Positions 50,110 to 55,621 of a DNA stretch of 55,621 nucleotides are shown piece after piece. The DNA comes from Bacteroidaceae bacterium (lineage in GTDB: Bacteria > Bacteroidota > Bacteroidia > Bacteroidales > Bacteroidaceae), in assembly GCA_017466325.1 (NCBI GenBank), contig JAFTUK010000027.1:1-55621 (forward strand), in the 5' to 3' direction. The translations under genes and the position numbers were made by a program. Positions within the stretch are counted from its first letter, which is position 1, and every line of letters starts with the position of its first letter. The notes under the pieces were generated by a model. It was not told the origin of the DNA, searched no databases, and worked only from the letters and a program-made list of their open reading frames with translations.

Positions 50110-51516
50110 ATGGCAAAGCAGAAGACCGTATACGTGTGCGACTATTGTGGTCAGGAATCTGTCCGTTGGGTGGGCAAGTGCCCCGCTTGCGGCAGGTGGA
50201 ACACCATGAAGGAGATGCACATCCAGGCAGAGAAACCCCAGTCGGCCATTACGCGCATGGCATTGCAGGCGGCCGGCGAGCAGGAGGGGGCAAACCGACG
50301 CAAGCCTATGCCCCTGTCCGACATCAATGCCACGCAAGAACCTCGCATGGACCTCTTGGACGGCGAACTGAACCGCGTGCTTGGCGGAGGCCTGGTGCCG
50401 GGCAGCCTTGTCCTGCTGGGCGGAGAACCCGGCATAGGCAAGAGCACCCTGGTGTTGCAGACGGTTCTTGCCCTGAAGGACAAGCGCATCCTGTACGTTT
50501 CCGGCGAGGAGAGCGCCAGGCAGATAAAACTCCGTGCCGAGCGCCTGGCACCCGAGACCGGTGGGGAGGAGCGCGACTCCCTGCTTGTCTTCACCGAGAC
50601 ATCCCTGGAACAGATATACCTGCAGATACAGGAGACACGTCCCGACCTCGTGGTCATCGACTCCATACAGACAATCTCCACCGAGGGAGTGGAGTCAAGT
50701 CCGGGTTCGCTCTCCCAGATAAGGGAATGTGCCGCCTCCCTGTTGCGCTATGCCAAGTCGGGAGGTGTCAGCATCCTGCTCATCGGCCACATCACCAAGG
50801 AGGGCTCCCTGGCAGGTCCCAAGGTGCTGGAGCACATCGTGGACACCGTGCTTCAGTTCGAGGGTGACCAGCACTATATGTACCGTATCCTCAGAAGCAT
50901 AAAGAACCGCTTCGGAAGCACCTCCGAACTGGGCATCTACGAGATGAGGCATGACGGCCTCCGCCAGGTGACCAACCCCTCCGAACTGCTCCTTTCCGAC
51001 AATCGCGAAGGACTCTCCGGTGTGGCCATAGCCTCCGCCATAGAGGGCGTACGCCCCTTCCTCATAGAGACCCAGGCACTCGTCTCCACCGCCGCCTACG
51101 GCACGGCACAACGTAGTACCATAGGTTTCGACGGCAAGCGCCTGAACATGCTCCTTGCCATTCTGGAGAAACGTGTGGGGTTCAAGTTGGCACAGAAGGA
51201 CGTCTTCCTGAACATAGCCGGAGGTCTGCGCGTCACCGACCCTGCCCTCGACCTCAGTGTCATAGCCGCCGTGCTTTCCAGCAATGTGGACACCCCCATA
51301 GACACCGGTGTCTGCATGGCAGGCGAGGTGGGATTGAGTGGCGAGATACGTCCCGTCAGCCGTATAGAGCAGCGCATCAGCGAGGCGCAACGCCTTGGCT
51401 TCACCCGCATACTCATACCTTATAATAATATGTCCTCCCTGGACAAGAAGAACTACACCATAGAAATAGTACCCGTGCGCCGCGTGGCAGAAGCGGTAAG
51501 GGAACTGTTCGGGTGA
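50110..51516 (+). CDS. radA: DNA repair protein RadA
   Basis: The 468-aa RecA-like branch-migration helicase opens with a C4 zinc finger (Cys10, Cys13, Cys24, Cys27 in YVCDYCGQ and KCPACGRW). Walker A is GGEPGIGKST (about 104-113), followed by the RadA-specific KNRFGSTSELGIYEM motif. The C-terminal Lon-protease-like domain (about 300-468) has lost the catalytic Ser-Lys dyad, as in all RadA. Length is normal. It is flanked on both sides by palindromic repeats, which may separate it from its neighbours. Confidence 0.96.
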   Translation: MAKQKTVYVCDYCGQESVRWVGKCPACGRWNTMKEMHIQAEKPQSAITRMALQAAGEQEGANRRKPMPLSDINATQEPRMDLLDGELNRVLGGGLVPGSLVLLGGEPGIGKSTLVLQTVLALKDKRILYVSGEESARQIKLRAERLAPETGGEERDSLLVFTETSLEQIYLQIQETRPDLVVIDSIQTISTEGVESSPGSLSQIRECAASLLRYAKSGGVSILLIGHITKEGSLAGPKVLEHIVDTVLQFEGDQHYMYRILRSIKNRFGSTSELGIYEMRHDGLRQVTNPSELLLSDNREGLSGVAIASAIEGVRPFLIETQALVSTAAYGTAQRSTIGFDGKRLNMLLAILEKRVGFKLAQKDVFLNIAGGLRVTDPALDLSVIAAVLSSNVDTPIDTGVCMAGEVGLSGEIRPVSRIEQRISEAQRLGFTRILIPYNNMSSLDKKNYTIEIVPVRRVAEAVRELFG

Positions 51517-51518
51517 GG

Positions 51519-51717
51519 GGGGACCCACCAACGGACCCCTCCCCAGCCCTCCCGCAAGGGGAGGGAGTGGTTACAACAGACAATGAATATTAACCTTTAA
51601 TAAAATCCTCATTCCCCAGTGAACATCGTTCAACGTTCAACTATTAAAGGGGAGGGGTCCCCTTATTCCCCAGTACTATATACTCCCCTCCCTTGTGGAG
51701 GGGTAAGGGGGAGGGTC
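51519..51717. repeat. C/G-rich palindrome-ended element before the FAD protein
   Basis: The left side has GGACCCACC (51521) and GGACCCCTCCCCAGCCCTCC (51533). The right end is TACTCCCCTCCCTTGTGGAG and GGTAAGGGGGAGGGTC (to 51717), with an internal partial copy GGGGAGGGGTCCCC near 51650. The right end is identical to that of the element before metA. It sits 12 bp before the FAD protein ATG and happens to be open in that frame, so gene callers may start too early. Confidence 0.82.
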
Positions 51718-51729
51718 TTTCTCTTAACT

Positions 51730-53364
51730 ATGATACACGAATTCCAACTCCGCATCTCCCCCCGCGAGGCATACGACGAACGCGGGATACTTTCCTACCT
51801 GCAACGCGAGAAGGGCATCAGGGCCGATGCCGTGCAGGTGCTCAAACGCAGTATTGATGCACGCCAGCGTACCATCTTCGTGAACCTCACGGTGCGTGCC
51901 TTCGTGGGCGAGAAGCCTCAGGACAAACTCTTTGACCCCATATATTATCCCGACGTCAGCGAGGCCGAGGCGGTCATCGTGGTGGGTGCAGGTCCCGGTG
52001 GATTGTTTGCCGCACTGCGCCTCATAGAACTTGGACTTCGCCCCATAGTGGTGGAGAGGGGCAAGGACGTGCGCGAGCGCAAGAAGGACATTGCACGCAT
52101 ACGTTCCGAACAATGCGTTGATGCCGAGAGCAACTACTCCTTCGGCGAGGGAGGTGCCGGGGCATATAGCGACGGCAAACTCTACACCCGAAGCAAGAAG
52201 CGCGGCGATTGCGACAAGATCCTGCGTGTCTTCGTACAACATGGCGCCAACCCCAACATCCTTGTTGATGCACATCCGCATATAGGTACGGATTGCCTGC
52301 CCCGTGTCATCGAGAACATGCGCAAGACCATCCTTTCGCGTGGCGGCGAGGTGCACTTCCAGACGAAGATGACCTCCCTGATTGTGGAGAACGACCAAGT
52401 GCGTGGCATACGTTGCGGCGAGCGCGAGTTCCTCGCTTCCTCCGTGATACTTGCCACGGGACATTCCGCACGCGACGTCTACCGCTATCTGCACTCCGAG
52501 CACATAGAGATGGAGGCCAAGGGGCTTGCCATCGGTGTGCGTCTGGAGCACCCCTCGCACCTCATCGACCAGATACAGTATCATTCCAAGGAGGGCCGTG
52601 GCAAGTGGCTCCCTGCCGCCGAATACAGCATGGTGCGCCAGGCAGAGGGACGTGGCGTGTATAGTTTCTGCATGTGCCCCGGCGGTGTGGTGGTTCCTGC
52701 CGCCAGCGGTCCCGAGCAGATAGTGGTCAACGGCATGAGCCCCTCCAACCGCGGCGGCCGTTGGAGCAACTCCGGCATGGTGGTGGAGATACGTCCCGAG
52801 GACATCATGCCGGCATCCCTGCTCACCACGTCCGAGGCCAAGCGCACGGACATCATAGCGCTGGAAACCTCCGACCTGAACCTCTCTCCCTCCGACATGC
52901 AAGACGACATCCTACGCCCCCTCCTCCTTCAGGAACAGTTGGAGAGGATGTGCTGGCTCCAGGGCAACCGCCGGCAGACGGCCCCCTCCCAGCGCATGGC
53001 CGACTTTGTCAACAACCGCCTCAGTGCCGACCTCAACGAAAGCACCTATGCCCCCGGCCTCATAGCCAGCCCCCTGCACTTCTGGATGCCCAAGTTCATT
53101 ACCACACGCCTGCAGGAGGGATTCAAGGCCTTCGGCCGTGCCTACCATGGTTTCCTCACCAACGAGGCCAACATGATAGCCATTGAAACCCGCACCTCCG
53201 CCCCCGTGCGCATCCTGCGCCAGAGGGAGACCCTCCAGCATGTCCGCATCCGTGGTCTCTTCCCCTGCGGCGAGGGAGCCGGATATGCCGGCGGTATCGT
53301 CTCGGCAGGTGTGGACGGCGAACGTTGTGCCGAAATGGCGGCTGAGAAGACGGGTAGCGAGTAG
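51730..53364 (+). CDS. FAD-dependent dehydrogenase/oxidoreductase (COG2509 type)
   Basis: The 544-aa flavoprotein has an N-terminal alpha/beta domain (about 1-75) and the FAD Rossmann motif IVVGAGPGGLFAALRL (about 82-97) with VVERGKDVRERKKDI. A second FAD contact is at SSVILATGHSARDVY, and the terminal GEGAGYAGGIVSAGVDG closes the isoalloxazine pocket. Substrate and partner are unknown. The start at 51730 (MIHEFQLRIS) was chosen because the upstream 37 codons (from 51619) are encoded by the palindromic element and have no relation to the family. Confidence 0.9.
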   Translation: MIHEFQLRISPREAYDERGILSYLQREKGIRADAVQVLKRSIDARQRTIFVNLTVRAFVGEKPQDKLFDPIYYPDVSEAEAVIVVGAGPGGLFAALRLIELGLRPIVVERGKDVRERKKDIARIRSEQCVDAESNYSFGEGGAGAYSDGKLYTRSKKRGDCDKILRVFVQHGANPNILVDAHPHIGTDCLPRVIENMRKTILSRGGEVHFQTKMTSLIVENDQVRGIRCGEREFLASSVILATGHSARDVYRYLHSEHIEMEAKGLAIGVRLEHPSHLIDQIQYHSKEGRGKWLPAAEYSMVRQAEGRGVYSFCMCPGGVVVPAASGPEQIVVNGMSPSNRGGRWSNSGMVVEIRPEDIMPASLLTTSEAKRTDIIALETSDLNLSPSDMQDDILRPLLLQEQLERMCWLQGNRRQTAPSQRMADFVNNRLSADLNESTYAPGLIASPLHFWMPKFITTRLQEGFKAFGRAYHGFLTNEANMIAIETRTSAPVRILRQRETLQHVRIRGLFPCGEGAGYAGGIVSAGVDGERCAEMAAEKTGSE

Positions 53365-53425
53365 AGAGAGAGGCACCGTCCGTTAACTGACGGGACGCTG
53401 TTGCGATAAATTTCACAGATATAAC

Positions 53426-53469
53426 ACCAAGGCACAGGAACCTGTTTCACTCAGGTCCTGTGCCTTGGT
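53426..53469. terminator. Strong hairpin after the FAD protein gene
   Basis: ACCAAGGCACAGGA (53426-53439) is complementary to TCCTGTGCCTTGGT (53456-53469), with ACCTG/CAGGT continuing the stem inward. It is a likely terminator for the plus-strand operon that ends at 53364, and possibly for the leftward HU unit too. Confidence 0.75.
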
Positions 53470-53859
53470 AACGGAAAAGGGAAAAGGGAAAAGGGAAAAC
53501 GGAAAGGTTAAAGGTTAAGGGTGAGCGGGTGAGAGGATGGGTGGTGAGCGGTAGGGACGCTGCGTGCAGCGTCCGCAGTTTCCGTTTTGACTTTGTCGAA
53601 TCTGCTTCCGCTCGGCAATTCAAACATGTTTGATTGCTCTCGCTTACTCGCAGATTTCCGTTTTCACATTTCAGTGTTTAGGTTTCAGTTTTCAGTTTAC
53701 ATCATACCCCCTCCCCCTACGGGTACTCCCCCTGTCTCAGGGGGAGATAGTGGCAACAGCGTTCCTTGCCGCTTTGTCCACCTAAGATAGGGGGACGAGG
53801 AGCGAAGCGACGGAGGGGGTATGACAGATTTCCGATTTCCGTTTTCCGTTTTCCGTTCG
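53470..53859. repeat. Repeat-dense intergenic region
   Basis: There is no gene. It has a seven-base GGGAAAA-type tandem (53473-53507), a GTGAGCG repeat patch (about 53520-53550), the palindrome GGACGCTGCGTGCAGCGTCC (about 53554-53573) and TTTCAGTTTTCAGTTT repeats near 53680. A C/G-rich palindromic element with ends CATACCCCCTCC/GGAGGGGGTATG follows (about 53702-53824), then TTTCCGTTTTCCGTTTTCCG just beyond the HU stop codon. The last motif is the same repeat that encodes linkers in the GH20 and sialidase genes. Confidence 0.7.
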
Positions 53860-54375
53860 TCAGTCTCCCAGGTCGGTTCCGCCCTCGTCGTCTCCGCCGG
53901 AGGGAGTGTCATTGTCGGGAGGGGTGGTGGCCAACTGGTTCAGCAGTTCCTTTTCGGCCTTGCGGGCCTCGGCCTGAGCCTTGCGGGTGCCCACGTACTC
54001 GAAGGAGGCTTCGTTCAGCAGGTCCTTGAACTCGCTGGAGGGTTCCCAGCGCACCTTCACCCTCTTGATGAGTGCGGTGCTGAAGGACTCGGCATTGTCT
54101 GCACTGTCGGCAATGAGCGAGACGGAGAATGCGCCCAGGTCGCCCAACTGCACTTTGTTGCCAAGGAGCAACTGTTCGCGTATGCATGAGGTCAGTTGTG
54201 TGGCCACGGCCATCACGTCGCCCTTGTCATACTTGCTGGAGTGACTGGACATGTGCTTTGCCATGTCCGAGAGGTTCATTACTTCGCGGAATTGCGCTAC
54301 TGGATAGGTTTTGTTTCCCTGTTCGGGTTCGCCCGGCTGTATCTGGCGCAGGGCAAGAGAATAAGGTATTGACAT
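53860..54375 (-). CDS. HU family (HU-HIG type) DNA-binding protein
   Basis: The 171-aa protein belongs to the Bacteroidales HU-HIG group. An N-terminal extension (SIPYSLALRQIQPGEPEQGNKTYP) is followed by an HU-like core (about 30-120) containing LTSCIREQLLLGNKVQLGDLGAFSVSLIA. The C-terminal tail (about 150-171) is acidic, Asp- and Gly-rich. Such genes commonly pair with a smalltalk peptide and often an amidase; here the smalltalk gene lies upstream and no amidase is seen. It is probably nucleoid- or element-associated, with an unclear role. Confidence 0.88.
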   Translation of the reverse strand: MSIPYSLALRQIQPGEPEQGNKTYPVAQFREVMNLSDMAKHMSSHSSKYDKGDVMAVATQLTSCIREQLLLGNKVQLGDLGAFSVSLIADSADNAESFSTALIKRVKVRWEPSSEFKDLLNEASFEYVGTRKAQAEARKAEKELLNQLATTPPDNDTPSGGDDEGGTDLGD

Positions 54376-54388
54376 AGTGGTTTTAGAG

Positions 54389-54708
54389 GACCCACAGACC
54401 CCCTCTGCCTTTCAGACATCTCCCCCTCTATGGGGAGAAGGGCTGGCGCGATGTTTCCTGCACGCTGGCAGAGGTTGGTGGGATTTTGTTAAAGGTTAAT
54501 GGATTAAAGATTAAAGATTAGAGGTTAGAGGATGGAAACAGACCCCTTCTGCCTTTCAGGCATCTCCCCCTCTATGGGGAGAAGGCTGGCGCGGTGCTTG
54601 CGGTTGTAACTTACTCTACCCCTAAGATAGGGGTAGTACCCCGCAGGGGGGAGGGGGTATGTAATTCTCCCCATAGAGGGGGAGATGCCCAAAGGGCAGA
54701 GGGGGTCT
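54389..54708. repeat. Palindromic repeats between HU and smalltalk genes
   Basis: There are several related blocks: AGACCCCCTCTGCCTTTCAG with CATCTCCCCCTCTATGGGGA (54398 on), a near copy from 54541, and inverse copies to 54706 (TCCCCATAGAGGGGGAGATG, CAGAGGGGGTC). Between them is an A/T-rich tract GGGATTTTGTTAAAGGTTAA (from about 54480) that recurs at 54977. There is no gene in this stretch. Confidence 0.75.
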
Positions 54709-54813
54709 TTACATGCAACTCGCCGTGCCAAACGTAGTTGCAATTGCCGTGAGGATGGTGATTACGATGTTGAGGATTTTACCCCAGGTGCTGTTGTTGT
54801 TGAATGTTCCCAT
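54709..54813 (-). CDS. Smalltalk protein, 34 aa
   Basis: The tiny protein begins MGTFNNNSTWGKILN and continues as a single hydrophobic helix ending TTFGTASCM. It matches my memory of the smalltalk family, peptides of about 30-35 residues encoded next to HU-HIG genes in Bacteroidales, which have an S/TxW start, an ILTAIAT core and a (T/V)(A/S)SC(M/I) end. Here it is encoded upstream of the HU gene on the same strand, with 330 bp of repeats between. It is too short for usual gene-calling cut-offs. It probably resides in the membrane; its function is unknown. Confidence 0.82.
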   Translation of the reverse strand: MGTFNNNSTWGKILNIVITILTAIATTFGTASCM

Positions 54814-54825
54814 AGTTTAGTTAGA

Positions 54826-55096
54826 GGACCCACCCTACCTGTCCGCGCGTCGCAATGGGGATTGCTCCCCTCACAAGGTACTGATTGACATTCAGTCAAT
54901 CCTCTAAAGACCTTGTTCGCCCTGTATGGAGGGGACAAGGCTCGCGCGATGCCTGTGCAACAAGAGAGGATGAGTGGGATTTTGTTAAATGGTTAATAGA
55001 TTAGAAGTTAAAGGTTATAGGTGTGGCCACGAGTCGGTAGTAACTGACTCTCCCCCTGATACAGGGGCGAGTACCCCGCAGGGGGGGAGGGGGTGG
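54826..55096. repeat. Palindromic repeats upstream of smalltalk
   Basis: AGAGGACCCACCCTACC (54833 on) starts a second copy of the block seen before HU. It is followed by GCGCGATGCCTGTGCAACAA, GGGATTTTGTTAAATGGTTA (54977 on) and CTCCCCCTGATACAGGGG with CCCCGCAGGGGGGGAGGGGG (to about 55094). Order and spacing mirror the block at 54.39-54.66 kb, which indicates a segmental duplication. There is no gene. Confidence 0.72.
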
Positions 55097-55394
55097 ATAG
55101 TTTTCCGTCTTTTTCTGTTTGCAAATATACTGCACAAATTTTGCGCTTTGCGAGATAGAGCGAGATAGCGTGAGATAGAGCAAGATAATGTGCACCGAAG
55201 GCACATTTATATCTGAAAACGTCTTCGTCATCCGTTCCCATCGCGCCAGCCGTCGCGACGAAGTCTGCGACAGATTCTGTGGATTCTAATTCCTGTATGA
55301 TAGCACATATTCTGCTCATTTCTTAGGAATAATTCTGTGGGTTCTGTGGATTCCTTTAGATTTGCGAAGAAAAAGAAAGGTAAGCAAAAAGTGC
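55097..55394. other. Non-coding stretch with short degenerate repeats
   Basis: It holds GAGATAG-type repeats (55152-55186) and two copies of an ATTCTGTGG(A/G)TTCT motif (about 55273 and 55332). A minus-strand -7 box TATATTTG (plus-strand CAAATATA 55122-55129) may drive smalltalk-HU. A leftward open frame from 55319 exists but runs into the palindromic repeat, and I do not accept it as a gene. Confidence 0.5.
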
Positions 55395-55402
55395 TATCTT
55401 TG
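55395..55402 (+). promoter_or_regulatory. -7 box TATCTTTG for right-edge RNA/gene
   Basis: This is a perfect copy of the strongest -7 box in the window. The predicted start, 55408-55410, coincides with the first base of the terminal stem of the structured RNA. No TTTG was found at the 20-bp spacing. Confidence 0.65.
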
Positions 55403-55408
55403 CAAAAA

Positions 55409-55567
55409 GTTAACCAAAGGAGAGAGGTGAACTATTGTGTCATCTAGCTAATGAACTATAACACAGAAACAGTCCTCTTCTCCTTTCCGTTGAACGGAAG
55501 AGCCAACTATATTTGTAGATTCATAGATCTAATAAAGGATGTAGTTAGTTCAACTCCTGGTTAACCA
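55409..55567 (+). ncRNA. Candidate structured RNA with paired 5' and 3' ends
   Basis: The two ends pair in three blocks: GTTAACCA (55409-55416) with TGGTTAAC (55558-55565), GGAG (55419-55422) with CTCC (55554-55557), and TGAACTA (55428-55434) with TAGTTCA (55546-55552). Inside are hairpins TTCCGT-TGA-ACGGAA (55485-55499) and TAGAT-6-ATCTA (55516-55531), plus a weaker TTGTGT/ACACAG pairing. The predicted transcription start fits the 5' end. It may be a free RNA, an mRNA leader, or the guide RNA of a mobile element whose gene starts at 55594. Confidence 0.5.
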
Positions 55568-55593
55568 ATTGTTCGTTTAATCGGTACAAAGGT

Positions 55594-55621
55594 ATGAAAA
55601 AAGATCATTACATCGGTGTAG
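55594..55621 (+). CDS. First codons of a truncated gene at the window edge
   Basis: ATG at 55594 starts MKKDHYIGV, cut by the end of the window. The tenth codon begins with G, which allows Asp. A short (H/Y)YIGVD-type start is seen both in IS110-family recombinases (YIGIDVSK) and in ROK or actin-like ATPases (IGVDLGGT), so the identity cannot be decided here. It follows the structured RNA candidate by about 27 nt. Confidence 0.45.

Noticed and set aside
53587-54029. Several open frames in the repeat region (for example 53587-53790 and 53766-54029)
   Set aside because: They are translations of palindromic repeats or the reverse strand of the HU gene.
55008-55319. 103-residue leftward open frame
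   Set aside because: The second half is encoded by GAGATAG repeats and the C/G-rich palindrome, and three frames overlap there. It has no recognised domain.

Overview
The window looks like a chromosomal segment from a gut or oral Bacteroidales bacterium, most likely Prevotellaceae (Prevotella or Paraprevotella type). The evidence is the repeated Bacteroidota promoter -7 box TAnnTTTG (three copies are exactly TTTG-N20-TATCTTTG), the lack of Shine-Dalgarno sequences, the TamL-type BamA lipoprotein, a bifunctional fucokinase/GDP-fucose pyrophosphorylase (Fkp), C-terminal YDLSGRxV sorting-type domains on secreted glycosidases, an HU-HIG protein with a smalltalk peptide, and DUF6078-like proteins.

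Layout. 0.36-1.5 kb (minus): four small envelope-type proteins (YtxH, holin-like and two unknowns). 1.7-5.4 kb (plus): SPOR lipoprotein, ruvX, def and a TPR protein. 5.7-8.1 kb (minus): a TonB-dependent receptor. 8.2-10.7 kb (plus): nitroreductase, DUF2520 protein, KdsC-like phosphatase and Maf. 10.7-15.8 kb (plus): lipoprotein, L-serine deaminase, an acidic-tailed unknown and TamL, followed by tRNA-Trp (minus). 16.1-19.4 kb: a frameshifted DUF6078-like gene and two unknown envelope proteins, the first with its signal peptide out of frame. 19.4-21.4 kb (minus): a RelA/SpoT homologue with an intact hydrolase and a degraded synthetase. 21.6-30.4 kb (plus): fabD, a cytoplasmic GH13, then manC-gmd-fcl-fkp, which covers both the de novo and salvage routes to GDP-fucose. 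30.8-34.3 kb: a secreted GH20 hexosaminidase. 35.2-39.7 kb: a more AT-rich island with a candidate structured RNA and five small exported proteins, two carrying DnaJ-like CxxCxGxG zinc fingers. 39.9-44.9 kb (minus): a 1673-residue fusion of a GH123-like domain and a GH33 sialidase. 45.1-53.4 kb (plus): ABC-F ATPase, MetA, U32 peptidase, RadA and an FAD-dependent dehydrogenase. 53.9-54.8 kb (minus): HU and smalltalk. The right edge holds a promoter, a structured RNA candidate and the first codons of a further gene.

Together the genes suggest a host-glycan forager: GH20, the GH123-GH33 fusion and a TonB receptor would release and import sugars, and the Fkp pathway would turn free fucose into GDP-fucose for surface decoration.

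The most distinctive feature is the intergenic DNA. (1) Four tandem arrays of small palindromes share one geometry (7-nt arms, 2-nt centre, 6-7-nt spacer, period 22-23 bp) but have unrelated arm sequences; two sit exactly at the 3' ends of the two DUF6078-like genes. (2) A dispersed palindrome built on CAAATCGGTCATTAG occurs at four loci. (3) A C/G-rich palindromic element family is scattered from 46.7 to 55.1 kb, with two copies inserted in frame inside conserved housekeeping proteins. (4) A gaaaacg repeat lies inside the C-terminal linkers of both big glycosidases. (5) Structured RNA candidates lie at 35.2-35.5 kb and at the right edge. All functional assignments come from reading motifs by eye; no database search was run.
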